DNA from: Armatimonadota bacterium
Lineage (GTDB): Bacteria; Armatimonadota; UBA5829; DTLH01
Reading direction: 5' to 3'
Assembly (NCBI GenBank): GCA_029551395.1
Contig: JAKPFN010000071.1
Span: 1 to 33,997 of the forward strand
DNA length: 33,997 nucleotides
The position numbers were made by a program, and so were the translations under genes. Shown here piece after piece: positions 7,514-15,642 of this stretch; within the stretch, counting starts at the first letter, position 1; each line of letters begins with the position of its first letter. The notes beneath the pieces were generated by a model. The model did no database searches. It was not told the DNA's origin and saw nothing but the letters and a program-made list of their open reading frames with translations.

Positions 7514-9166
7514 TTAAGCTGCTGTTCCGAGGATTTCGCTCAAGTCCTGCTCTGGTGTGCTAATCGGCTTGATATTGAAGTTCTCCACAAGCACATTCAG
7601 CACGTTTGGAGTCACGAACGATGGAAGTGTCGGTCCAAGCCGGATATTCTTGATCCCAAGGTGAAGAAGCGTAAGCAGGATAGCCACAGCCTTCTGCTCA
7701 TACCAGGACAGAATGAGAGAAAGTGGTAGGTCGTTTACCCCACATCCAAACGCTTCTGCCAGCGCTGAAGCAATCTTGATTGCTGAATAGGCATCGTTGC
7801 ACTGCCCGATATCCAGAAGCCGCGGAATACCGCCGATGTCTCCGAACTCAAGCTTGTTGAACCTGTACTTTCCACAGGCAAGCGTAAGAATCACTGCATC
7901 ATTCGGTACAGCCTGCGCCATATCGGTATAGTAGTTTCGCCCAGATTTGACCCCATCGCATCCGCCAATAAGGAAGAAATGCTTGATAGCGCCGCTCTTG
8001 ACTGCATCTATGACCTTATCAGCCACGCCAAGCACAGCATTATGCCCAAAGCCTACAAGAATCGTCTTGTCTGGGCCGTCTTCAGTGAAACCTTCCGCTG
8101 CAAGCGCTGCATCTATAACCGGCTTGAAGTCTTTATTGGCAATATGAGTCACTCCCGGCCATGCTACAAGTCCGGTCGTGAATATCCGGCCTTTGTAGCT
8201 GTCTTTTGGCCGCTGTATGCAGTTGGTGGTCATCAGGATAGCGCCTGGGAACTGATCGAAATCCCTTGCCTGGTCCTGCCATGCGCCTCCATAGTTACCA
8301 ACCAGGTGCTTGTAAGCCTTAATCTTGGGATAGCCATGAGCAGGAAGCATCTCGCAGTGCGTGTAGACATTTATTCCAGTGCCTTCTGTCTGCTTGAGCA
8401 GTTCTTCAAGGTCTTTCAGGTCATGACCGGAAACAAGAATCGCCTTGCCTTTGACCGGCTCAGTGCGGACAGGAGTCGGAACAGGATTGCCATAAGCCCC
8501 GGTGTTTGCTGCATCCAGCAAAGCCATAACTTTCAGGTTAAGCTCTCCAACCTTCAAGCTGCGTGTTATCAGTTCATCGGTTGTCGGGTTATCTATGGCT
8601 AGATAATTGAGCATGTCGTGGAATTCAGCATAGACGCTGTCATCTTCCTGACCGAGAATCTGAGCATGATCAGCATAAGCAGCAGTGCCTTTGAGTCCGT
8701 ATGTAAGAAGCTCTCGAAGCCCTGCTACATCTTCACCCAGCGCCTCAATCCTGCCGGGAATGGAGACCTGCTCTCCCTGCTTGACCAGACCTTCCAGACT
8801 ATCTGCCGGAGTCCACTTTGCAGGCCCGCCAAGTGTCTCAACAGGTTCGCCAGCCTTCGCTGCTGCAGCTTCATACATTGCTTTTGCCCGGTCGCGCAGT
8901 TCAGCAGCCTTATAAAGGAGTTTTTGAAGTCTCTCGGGGTCAAAATCTACATTAGTAACAGTCGAGAAGAGGGCTTCGATAACGAATACATCTATCTCCC
9001 GGTCCGAAACACCGAATTTTCTTGCTCTATGGGCATACATAGAGACTCCTTCAGTCGCATAAAGCAGTAAATCCTGAAGCACTGCTGTCTGCGGATCTTT
9101 TCCGCATACTCCAAAGGTAGTGCATCCTTTTCCATTTGCTCTTTGCTCACACTGATAGCAATACAT
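7514..9166 (-). CDS. hcp: hydroxylamine reductase / hybrid-cluster protein
   Basis: The 550-residue product is a hybrid-cluster protein. Hcp reduces hydroxylamine to ammonia in vitro and is credited with nitric oxide reduction in vivo in E. coli. The N-terminal iron-sulfur cysteines are C3, C6, C15 and C21. The hybrid-cluster ligands lie in recognisable motifs: THCEMLPAHGYP, TTNCIQRPKD, GGCDGVKSGRNYY, LACGKYRFN and DIGQCNDAYSA. I start at the ATG at 9166 (MYCYQCEQ); the TTG 27 bases upstream would place the SD (AGGAGG, 9179-9184) inside the coding region. The SD spacing of 12 bases is rather long. It lies downstream of the Rrf2 regulator on the same strand with a 115-base gap. No hcr-type reductase is nearby, so the electron donor is unknown. 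Confidence 0.96.
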   Translation of the reverse strand: MYCYQCEQRANGKGCTTFGVCGKDPQTAVLQDLLLYATEGVSMYAHRARKFGVSDREIDVFVIEALFSTVTNVDFDPERLQKLLYKAAELRDRAKAMYEAAAAKAGEPVETLGGPAKWTPADSLEGLVKQGEQVSIPGRIEALGEDVAGLRELLTYGLKGTAAYADHAQILGQEDDSVYAEFHDMLNYLAIDNPTTDELITRSLKVGELNLKVMALLDAANTGAYGNPVPTPVRTEPVKGKAILVSGHDLKDLEELLKQTEGTGINVYTHCEMLPAHGYPKIKAYKHLVGNYGGAWQDQARDFDQFPGAILMTTNCIQRPKDSYKGRIFTTGLVAWPGVTHIANKDFKPVIDAALAAEGFTEDGPDKTILVGFGHNAVLGVADKVIDAVKSGAIKHFFLIGGCDGVKSGRNYYTDMAQAVPNDAVILTLACGKYRFNKLEFGDIGGIPRLLDIGQCNDAYSAIKIASALAEAFGCGVNDLPLSLILSWYEQKAVAILLTLLHLGIKNIRLGPTLPSFVTPNVLNVLVENFNIKPISTPEQDLSEILGTAA

Positions 9167-9281
9167 TGTTTTGGTTGTCCTCCTGTTTTGCAATTCTTTA
9201 AATATAAACTTTTACCTGTTTGCAGCTACTGCTCCGGTGCAGTCTTATAACCTGACCTAACCTGCCTCTATTGCCTTTCTA

Positions 9282-9722
9282 CTATCCGGGCAGCTTTACT
9301 TCTGACTTTATTTTTGAATCATCAGCAAGCTGTGTAAGAGTCGTTTTTGAAAAGTATTCTCCTGCCTCTCTGTTGATGACTTCAAGCAGCTTACCGAGGA
9401 TACACATCTGCCGACCACATACCGGCTGACCCATAAGACATTCCGACATTGTTAGCGGCCCCTCTATCGCTTCGTAGACATCGAGCAGAGTTATAGAATC
9501 AGCCGGTCTAGCCAACCTTACCCCACCTTTTGGCCCGCGACTGGATTCCAGAAGCCCTGCCTTTGCCAGCCGCTGGCATACCTTTGATAAATGGTGCTCC
9601 GATACACACAGGGAAGATGCAATTTCATGGACTGAGACCAGTTTATCCGTCGTTTCAGATAAAGCAGTCATCATATGAAGTGCAAGCGATGCAGCTTCCG
9701 ATATTCTCAACATGTGCGGCAT
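9282..9722 (-). CDS. Rrf2-family regulator with three clustered cysteines (NsrR/IscR type)
   Basis: The 146-residue protein starts at ATG 9722, with GGAG 9 bases upstream; a longer frame from 9740 would swallow this SD. Residues 1-75 form the Rrf2 winged helix (ISEAASLALHMM, VSVHEIASSLCVSEHHLSKVCQRL, SRGPKGGVRLARP). Cysteines 95, 102 and 107 (C-x6-C-x4-C) sit where NsrR and IscR bind an iron-sulfur cluster, though the spacing is not identical to either. Its position just upstream of hcp, a known NsrR target in enterobacteria, suggests a sensor of nitric oxide or redox stress. IscR-like cluster sensing without nitric oxide specificity is the main alternative. Confidence 0.9.
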   Translation of the reverse strand: MPHMLRISEAASLALHMMTALSETTDKLVSVHEIASSLCVSEHHLSKVCQRLAKAGLLESSRGPKGGVRLARPADSITLLDVYEAIEGPLTMSECLMGQPVCGRQMCILGKLLEVINREAGEYFSKTTLTQLADDSKIKSEVKLPG

Positions 9723-9749
9723 AAATACTATCTCCAGCAAGGCTATTTC

Positions 9750-9792
9750 GGTATTACAGTACTAAAATACCCTAATTAACCACTGGTGTCAA
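9750..9792 (-). promoter_or_regulatory. rrf2-hcp promoter with overlapping palindromic operator
   Basis: On the minus strand TTGACA (9787-9792) and TATTTT (9764-9769) are separated by 17 bases. The -10 lies inside a 22-bp inverted repeat at 9750-9771, GGTATT-NN-AGTACT-NN-AATACC, in which 18 of 22 positions are symmetrical. This is the classic layout of repressor-blocked transcription. Autorepression by the Rrf2 protein is the simplest reading. Confidence 0.7.
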
Positions 9793-9924
9793 CATGAAAA
9801 TCAAAAAATTATGGAGAATTATTCCTCAGCATTATAAACCTGGATTACCCATACACAAGCGAGGTCTTAAACCTGAAGGTGTCGAAGTTTACAACTGGAC
9901 AATTTTCTACCTGGAGGTTGTAAC

Positions 9925-10746
9925 GTGAAAGTCCGGATATTGGGAACTGCGGCGGCTGAAGGCTGGCCTGGATTGTTCTGCGGGTGTGAGACGTGCAAAA
10001 AAGCACGTGCAGCAGGCGGCAAAAACCTGAGAAGCCGTGCCTCTCTGCAGATAGACGACTTTTACAAGATAGACTTCCCTCCTGATACCTTTTACCACGT
10101 CATGAAATACGGCCTCGACCTTTCCAGGCTCAGATATCTATTTATCACGCACTCACATGAAGACCATTTTGCAAAGGATGAGTTCGAATACATTCTGCCT
10201 GGATTTGCACATAATGTCGAAGCTCCAATCAGAATTTACGGCAATTCGGCGGTTATAGATGCACTCAAACAGATTAAAGAAAGCTCTGATGCTCCAGAAG
10301 GTCTTGTCGAGTTGACTGAAATAAAACCATTTGAGCCTGTAAAAGCTGACTATCTCACATTCACACCCATCAAAGCTGAACATAAGTATTCTGAGCAGGC
10401 TGTAAACTACCTGGTGCAGTCTGAATCAAAAACGATGCTTTACGCTTCGGATACAGGAAGATACTCTGAGGCAGCGATAGAGTTACTATCCCGACAGAAG
10501 ATAGACATTGCTGTTATTGAATGCACTCTTGGCCTGCTTCCGTGGGAACCTCGGACCCACATGACCTTCGGTGCAGTGCTGGAATTGAGAGATATGCTGG
10601 TAAAGTCAGGCGCAGTCGATTCGAATACCCAACTGGTCATAACTCATTTCTCTCATAACATCGGGCTGCTGCATGAAGAACTGGAGCAGATTGCATCTCC
10701 TGAAGACTTCACCGTAGCTTACGATGGGATAATGTTGGAAGTATAA
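9925..10746 (+). CDS. PhnP-like metallo-beta-lactamase-fold hydrolase
   Basis: The 273-residue protein has the two-metal site motif H76-S-H78-E-D80-H81 and the later motifs LYASDTGRY, IDIAVIECTLG and THFSHNIG expected of the fold. Near the N-terminus it carries CGCETC (C19, C21, C24) followed by KKAR, the structural-zinc motif seen in PhnP and PqqB-like enzymes. PhnP is a cyclic phosphodiesterase in phosphonate use. No phn or pqq genes are nearby, so the substrate is open and a phosphodiester is the best guess. GTG start at 9925 with SD CTGGAGG at 9911-9917. It stands alone between the rrf2 promoter and the nuo promoter. Confidence 0.8.
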   Translation: MKVRILGTAAAEGWPGLFCGCETCKKARAAGGKNLRSRASLQIDDFYKIDFPPDTFYHVMKYGLDLSRLRYLFITHSHEDHFAKDEFEYILPGFAHNVEAPIRIYGNSAVIDALKQIKESSDAPEGLVELTEIKPFEPVKADYLTFTPIKAEHKYSEQAVNYLVQSESKTMLYASDTGRYSEAAIELLSRQKIDIAVIECTLGLLPWEPRTHMTFGAVLELRDMLVKSGAVDSNTQLVITHFSHNIGLLHEELEQIASPEDFTVAYDGIMLEV

Positions 10747-10792
10747 AGTCAACAGCAATTAATGATGTAAATCAGCGAACAAGACTAAAACA

Positions 10793-10924
10793 GTTACGAG
10801 TTGCGAGTGATGAGTTTTTATGTGACGATGCATATAAGCATGCTCGTCACTCAAAACTACTTTAGATGCATTGGTGCGGGTTTTTGGCGCCGACGCATTT
10901 AACTCGTCACTCATCACTCGTAAC
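10793..10924. repeat. foldback element built from degenerate 7-mers (GTKRYGA)
   Basis: Most of the 347-base gap before nuoH up to the promoter is a foldback repeat. Three direct 7-mers (GTTACGA, GTTGCGA, GTGATGA) fill 10793-10813 and one GTGACGA lies at 10822-10828. Its complement is at 10844-10850, forming a hairpin with inner arms GCAT/ATGC. Three 7-mers in inverted orientation (TCGTCAC, TCATCAC, TCGTAAC) fill 10904-10924. A second stem, GGTGC/GCGCC, lies near 10871-10891. The same 7-mers recur at 33839-33866, so this is a dispersed family. No transposase gene is associated. Confidence 0.75.
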
Positions 10925-10933
10925 TACTTCGCC

Positions 10934-10963
10934 TTGACACACTACTCCTGAGGCACCTATAAT
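10934..10963 (+). promoter_or_regulatory. consensus sigma-70-type promoter of the nuo operon
   Basis: Perfect TTGACA (10934-10939) and TATAAT (10958-10963) with an 18-base spacer, beginning 10 bases after the foldback repeat. The expected start is near 10970, giving a leader of about 124 bases before nuoH. Confidence 0.8.
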
Positions 10964-10982
10964 GAACCGGGTGGTGGATCCA

Positions 10983-11010
10983 AACCTTATGTTTGCGTAA
11001 ACATAAGGTT
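10983..11010. promoter_or_regulatory. perfect 12-bp-stem palindrome in the nuo leader
   Basis: AACCTTATGTTT (10983-10994), a GCGT spacer and AAACATAAGGTT (10999-11010) form a perfect inverted repeat at about +13 to +40 of the predicted transcript. As DNA it could bind a dimeric regulator; as RNA it would be a stable hairpin close to the 5' end. No T-run follows, so it is not a terminator. Confidence 0.75.
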
Positions 11011-11093
11011 ACTTTATTGTTACAGTATCCACAAGTTGACATAACAAGGGCTTTTTTTGCCTTAGCTCCACGGTTGAGACCAGAACATGAATC

Positions 11094-12134
11094 ATGAATA
11101 AAGAACTTCTTCTTACAGCGGGCATCCATTTATTGGTGGCTATTGTCATCCTCGGCTTCATCCTTTTTGTAGTCATGTATATGATATGGGGCCTCAGACG
11201 GATTATGGGGTTCATGCAGGTGCGAATCGGGCCGAACAGACTTGGCTGGCAGGGATTGCTGCAAACACCAGCAGATGCGTTGAAACTCCTTCAAAAAGAG
11301 GATGTTATCCCCAAAGGGGCTGACCGCTGGCTTTTTACGATTGCTCCGATAATCGTGTTCGTTCCTGCTTATATGGTCTATGTGGTGATGCCATTCGGTG
11401 ATGGGCTTATTGCCAAAGACCTGAATATCGGAATCCTGTATGTCAGCGCTATTACGAGCATCGCTGTAATTGGAATTGTTATTGCAGGATGGGCTTCGAA
11501 CAACAAATGGTCTCTGCTTGGAGCGTTCCGCGCAGCCGCGCAGCTTGTAGCTTATGAAGTCCCGATGATACTCGCTCTGTGTGTTCCTGTCATATTCGCA
11601 GGCTCATTGAGAATGGGCGGTATCATCGAGGCTCAGGAAGGCGGTTGGTTCACAAACTGGTTCATTTTCAGAGGTTATGGAATCCCTGCGCTGGCGTTTT
11701 TAATCTATATGGCCGCCGGACTAGCTGAAGTCAACCACATACCTTTTGATATCATGGAAGCCGAGTCTGAGCTGGTCGCCGGATTCAACGTGGAATACAG
11801 CGGAATGAAGTTCGCGCTGTTCTTCCTTGAGGAATTTGCAGCAGCGTTTACGATTTGTGCCATAGCAGTGACCCTCTTCTTTGGAGGTTGGCACGCTCCG
11901 TTCCCATTCCTTGGAGAAAACCTTACCGGCATTGCCAAAATGGCTGTATCATTGTTCTGGTTCCTGGCTAAGACAGCCGTGTTTGTTTTTGTTCTGATGT
12001 GGATTCGCGCTACCTGGCCTAGAGTCAGGGTGGACCAGTTGATGAACTTTGGCTGGAAAGTAATGATTCCTATGGGGCTTTTTATACTTCTGGCTGCAGG
12101 CACTGTAGTTACGCTAGGCTGGGTTAAGCTATGA
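11094..12134 (+). CDS. nuoH: NADH-quinone oxidoreductase subunit H
   Basis: NuoH is the membrane subunit of complex I that, with the hydrophilic arm, forms the quinone site and the entry to the first proton path. The 346-residue product has eight or more hydrophobic segments. The conserved acidic loop NHIPFDIMEAESELVAGFNVEYSGMKF (near residues 215-240) and VRIGPNRLGWQGLLQTPADALK in the first loop are clear. The start is ATG 11094; the SD is weak. It is the first gene of the run, and its TGA overlaps the start of nuoI by four bases, implying translational coupling. Confidence 0.97.
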   Translation: MNKELLLTAGIHLLVAIVILGFILFVVMYMIWGLRRIMGFMQVRIGPNRLGWQGLLQTPADALKLLQKEDVIPKGADRWLFTIAPIIVFVPAYMVYVVMPFGDGLIAKDLNIGILYVSAITSIAVIGIVIAGWASNNKWSLLGAFRAAAQLVAYEVPMILALCVPVIFAGSLRMGGIIEAQEGGWFTNWFIFRGYGIPALAFLIYMAAGLAEVNHIPFDIMEAESELVAGFNVEYSGMKFALFFLEEFAAAFTICAIAVTLFFGGWHAPFPFLGENLTGIAKMAVSLFWFLAKTAVFVFVLMWIRATWPRVRVDQLMNFGWKVMIPMGLFILLAAGTVVTLGWVKL

Positions 12135-12658
12135 GAAAGAACCGCTCGCTATTTTATGAGATTATATATACCTTCATCAGCCTTGCAAAGGGTATGGCAG
12201 TTACCTTCGTCAATATGTGGCGTAAGAAAGTTACGCTTATGTATCCCGAAAAACGATGGGAACTGCCGGATAACTACAGAGGAATACCCACACTGCCTAC
12301 CGACCCAGCAACCGGCAAGGACAAGTGTCTTGCCTGCGGTTCATGCGCCCGAGTCTGCCCCGAGCAGATAATCACCATCGAACACGAGGTTGGAGAAGAC
12401 AAGAAACGCAGGCTCAAAGAGTTCAAAATAGATGTTTCCCGGTGTATGTTCTGCGGATTATGCACCGAAGCATGTCCCACTAAGGGACTGGCCATGAGCC
12501 ATCACTACGAGCTTACCAGTTTTACAAAGGAAGAGATGGTCTACAATCTGGAGAAACTCCACGAACTGGGTGGACAATTCCCTGCTGAACCTGAGCCTGA
12601 AAACACCGGCGAGGATTCTGATAAGCAGGATGAAAAAGCAGTAGGAGGCGAGAAATAA
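12131..12658 (+). CDS. nuoI: NADH-quinone oxidoreductase subunit I (2x[4Fe-4S])
   Basis: NuoI carries the two tetranuclear clusters that pass electrons towards the quinone site. The eight cysteines are in two ferredoxin motifs: C66, C69, C72, C76 (CLACGSCARVCP) and C105, C108, C111, C115 (CMFCGLCTEACP). The 175-residue product has an amphipathic N-terminus that would lie on the membrane next to NuoH. Its Glu/Asp-rich C-terminal tail of about 30 residues looks disordered. Start overlaps nuoH by four bases; the stop abuts the ATG of nuoJ. Confidence 0.97.
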   Translation: MRKNRSLFYEIIYTFISLAKGMAVTFVNMWRKKVTLMYPEKRWELPDNYRGIPTLPTDPATGKDKCLACGSCARVCPEQIITIEHEVGEDKKRRLKEFKIDVSRCMFCGLCTEACPTKGLAMSHHYELTSFTKEEMVYNLEKLHELGGQFPAEPEPENTGEDSDKQDEKAVGGEK

Positions 12659-13180
12659 ATGGAGATAACCGGCTATAACGTCGCTTTCATTGCTATTGCA
12701 GCGATGACCGTTACTTCCGCCATATTCGTAGTAACGCTTCCGAACATCCTGCGCTCTGCACTCTTCCTTATGTTCACGTTTATCGGCGTCGCAGGGCTTT
12801 ACGTGCTTGCTAATGCTGAAATTCTTGCAGCTATGCAGTTGCTGATATATGTCGGTGCAATTACCGTTTTGATTCTGTTCGCAATAGTGCTTACTCAGCA
12901 GCTTATGGGCGCACGGATAACACAGACCAGCCGCAACATCGTATTAGGTGGAGTAGCAGCTATTGCCGTATTTGCATTCATTGCAACGACCTTTGTGAGC
13001 CATTTTAGTAAAGGCTCTGATATGATAGCAGCACAGCCTGCAGTGCCGACATCCGACCCTCTGCTCATGATTGCCAAGATGCTCATTCAGCCTTATGTGC
13101 TTCCGTTTGAGCTTGCGTCGTTCATACTTCTGGTTGCGATGGTCGGCGCTATCGTTATCGCAAAGGAGGATAAAGACTAG
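12659..13180 (+). CDS. nuoJ: NADH-quinone oxidoreductase subunit J
   Basis: A 173-residue, five-helix membrane protein with the NuoJ stretch LRSALFLMFTFIGVAGLYVL and AMQLLIYVGAITVLILFAIVLTQ, the latter bearing the region that in complex I flips between helix forms. It sits beside NuoK and NuoA in the membrane arm. The start directly follows the nuoI stop and an SD (AGGAGG) lies in the nuoI tail. The stop directly abuts nuoK. Confidence 0.95.
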   Translation: MEITGYNVAFIAIAAMTVTSAIFVVTLPNILRSALFLMFTFIGVAGLYVLANAEILAAMQLLIYVGAITVLILFAIVLTQQLMGARITQTSRNIVLGGVAAIAVFAFIATTFVSHFSKGSDMIAAQPAVPTSDPLLMIAKMLIQPYVLPFELASFILLVAMVGAIVIAKEDKD

Positions 13181-13489
13181 ATGCCTCCGCTTTCCTGGTA
13201 TCTCTATGTTTCAGCAGCGCTTTTCGCCCTTGGTCTGTTCGGTATGATGACCCGGCGGAACTCGATTGCCATGCTCATGTCCATCGAACTAATGCTTAAC
13301 GCTGCAAACATCAACCTGGTGGCTTTTTCTGCATATTTGAGAGGTCACACGATGGTTGGACAAATGTTTGCGCTTTTCGTAATCGCACTGGCAGCCGCCG
13401 AAGCCGCCATAGGGCTTGCAATCGTTATTAATATCTACAGAACCGTCAAGCACATCGATGCTGACGAGATTAATTTGATGAAGTGGTAA
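13181..13489 (+). CDS. nuoK: NADH-quinone oxidoreductase subunit K
   Basis: The 102-residue length, three hydrophobic helices and the conserved membrane glutamates of the proton path (SIELMLNAANINLV; LAAAEAAIGLAIVI) are typical of NuoK, which is homologous to the MrpC antiporter subunit. ATG 13181 follows nuoJ without a gap, with AAAGGAGG in the nuoJ tail as SD. Confidence 0.96.
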   Translation: MPPLSWYLYVSAALFALGLFGMMTRRNSIAMLMSIELMLNAANINLVAFSAYLRGHTMVGQMFALFVIALAAAEAAIGLAIVINIYRTVKHIDADEINLMKW

Positions 13490-13493
13490 GCAG

Positions 13494-15596
13494 ATGATGA
13501 GTTTAGCTTGGTTAATACCGGTAATACCGCTGCTTATGTTCGCGGTTATAGTCTTTTTGGGCCATAAGCTCAAGGACAAATCCGCTTACTTGTCTATCGC
13601 TGCCATTGCAGCATCATTTTTAGTCTCGGTTGCGGTTGCTTATGACTGGTTTATCATCCACCACGGGCATGGCACGGCTGAATTTTTGATTCCCTGGGCT
13701 CCCGTCGGCACGGATGTCATCAGGATGGGATTTGCTGTCGATTCACTCACAGTGATGATGCTCTTTGTCGTCACAATAGTGAGTATGATGGTGCAAATAT
13801 TCTCTATCGGCTATATGCATGGTGATGAGCGCTACCCAAGGTTCTTCGCCTTCTTGTCGCTTTTTACCGCTGCAATGCTCTCGCTGGTCATCGCCAATAC
13901 GCTGCTTTTGATGTATATCAGTTGGGAGCTTGTCGGTCTGACATCCTACCTGCTGATTGGATTCTGGTTCCAGAAACCTGAAGCAATGCGTGCGGCAAAG
14001 AAGGCGTTCCTCGTAACAAGAGTCGGCGATGTAGGCTTCTTCCTTGGCCTGCTGCTTCTTTACCTGAATACGGGAACTGTGGAGCTTTCAGGAATATTCG
14101 CAAAAGTCGAAGAAATGGCCCTTCACCCGGTCAGCGTGCCTTATCTTGGAGCAATTGCTGCCGTAATCCTTGGAATTTTCGCTTACGGTTTCGCTGGCGC
14201 GATACTGAAAGGTATCAAGCGGGTTCCTGTTGCGATATTTATCGGGCTTGCTGTATTTGCGCTGGCTTGGTTCCTGATTCCGCACGGTGCGGTCAAGCTG
14301 ACGCTCGCATCCATAGCTGCACTGCTCATTTTCTGGGGCGCAGTCGGTAAATCCGCTCAGTTCCCGCTGCATGTATGGCTTCCTGACGCAATGCAAGGCC
14401 CGACTCCGGTCAGTGCCCTCATCCACGCTGCTACAATGGTCGCTGCCGGTGTCTATCTGGTTGCCCGGATGTATCCAGTCTTCCATGCTGACATGACTGC
14501 GCTCAATATAGTTGCCGTAGTCGGAGCTTTTACCGCCGTTTTCGCAGCGACGATGGGCATTGTGATGAACGATATCAAGCAGGTACTTGCCTATTCCACC
14601 ATCAGCCAGTTGGGATATATGATGATGGGCCTTGGCGTAGGCGGTTACACAGCCGGTATGTTCCACCTAATGACGCATGCCTACTTCAAAGCGAATCTCT
14701 TCCTTGGCTCAGGAAGCGTTATCCACGGCACAGGAACCCAGGATATGCGAGAAATGGGCGGACTCAGAAAGAAGATGCCCTGGACGTTCTTGACATTCAT
14801 CATTGCGACGCTTGCACTCATAGGTTTCCCGCTTACTGCCGGATTCTACAGCAAGGATGAAATCCTGCTCTCAGCTTACTACTGGCACGGCGGCAAGTGG
14901 ATATTCTACGCCGGAGTGCTGGGCGCGTTCATGACAGCATTCTATATGACCAGATTGGTTGCGATGACCTTCTTTGGTCAGCCGAAAGACCCGAAAATCC
15001 ACGCGCACGAAAGCGGCAAGGTTATGCTAATTCCGCTTTTCGTGCTTGCTACGCTTTCAATACTTGCAGGTTATGTTGGCACGCCATGGAAAAACATCAT
15101 CGGACAATATGTAACCTTCGGTCATGGCGGCCACCATGCGTTTTCCTTAAGTGTAATGCTTGCAGGAACACTTGCTGGGTTCCTAGGCATCGGACTTGCT
15201 TCGTTAATCTGGATTTGGCCTGTGATTAGAATCGCATCGCTTGCTCCGGCCCTAGGTTGGGTGCAGACGCTTGTAGCTAACAAGTGGTATATGGACGACA
15301 TCTACGATATCATCGTCATCCGTCCGCTGATGATTACCGCACGTGCAATGTTCGCCGTTGACAGATATCTTATCGACCTCACCGTCAATGCAGTTGCGTG
15401 GATTACTATGAAGCTTTCCAACGCATGGGCGTTGTTCGATAAATACGTTGTAGACGGACTGGTCAACCTGGTGGCAGAGACTACAAAGGTAGGCGGACGA
15501 GTTCTCAGATACGTCCAAACCGGTGTAGTCCAGCAGTACGCTTTTATTCTGGTTATTTGCCTGCTCTTGATGAGCTGGTTCTTTATTTATAGATAA
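13494..15596 (+). CDS. nuoL: NADH-quinone oxidoreductase subunit L, with an extra hydrophobic insert
   Basis: NuoL is the distal Mrp-type proton-pumping subunit and carries the long lateral helix. The 700-residue product contains MYISWELVGLTSYLLIGFW with the pumping Glu, AVGKSAQFPLHVWLPDAMQGPTPVSALIHAATM with the central Lys, and a C-terminal lateral helix region. It is longer than the 613-residue E. coli protein. Part of the excess is an insert of about 55 residues (near 212-268) with two hydrophobic stretches just before the central Lys helix. Four bases separate it from nuoK. Confidence 0.96.
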   Translation: MMSLAWLIPVIPLLMFAVIVFLGHKLKDKSAYLSIAAIAASFLVSVAVAYDWFIIHHGHGTAEFLIPWAPVGTDVIRMGFAVDSLTVMMLFVVTIVSMMVQIFSIGYMHGDERYPRFFAFLSLFTAAMLSLVIANTLLLMYISWELVGLTSYLLIGFWFQKPEAMRAAKKAFLVTRVGDVGFFLGLLLLYLNTGTVELSGIFAKVEEMALHPVSVPYLGAIAAVILGIFAYGFAGAILKGIKRVPVAIFIGLAVFALAWFLIPHGAVKLTLASIAALLIFWGAVGKSAQFPLHVWLPDAMQGPTPVSALIHAATMVAAGVYLVARMYPVFHADMTALNIVAVVGAFTAVFAATMGIVMNDIKQVLAYSTISQLGYMMMGLGVGGYTAGMFHLMTHAYFKANLFLGSGSVIHGTGTQDMREMGGLRKKMPWTFLTFIIATLALIGFPLTAGFYSKDEILLSAYYWHGGKWIFYAGVLGAFMTAFYMTRLVAMTFFGQPKDPKIHAHESGKVMLIPLFVLATLSILAGYVGTPWKNIIGQYVTFGHGGHHAFSLSVMLAGTLAGFLGIGLASLIWIWPVIRIASLAPALGWVQTLVANKWYMDDIYDIIVIRPLMITARAMFAVDRYLIDLTVNAVAWITMKLSNAWALFDKYVVDGLVNLVAETTKVGGRVLRYVQTGVVQQYAFILVICLLLMSWFFIYR

Positions 15597-15642
15597 AAAC
15601 AATTTACGGCTGTAGTAGATAGCTAAACAGAGGTACGACTTG

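Noticed and set aside
7979-8602. Plus-strand frames inside hcp (also 8618-9070)
   Set aside because: They are antisense to hcp, with cysteine-rich random-looking translations, and hcp is intact on the other strand.
10793-10924. Intrinsic terminator or attenuator before nuo
   Set aside because: The stems lie upstream of the promoter and lack T-runs; the dispersed 7-mer composition fits a repeat element better.
14088-14666. Minus-strand frame of 192 codons inside nuoL (similar ones in nuoM and nuoN)
   Set aside because: They follow from codon bias in hydrophobic genes; compositions are His/Arg/Gln-rich without domain features.
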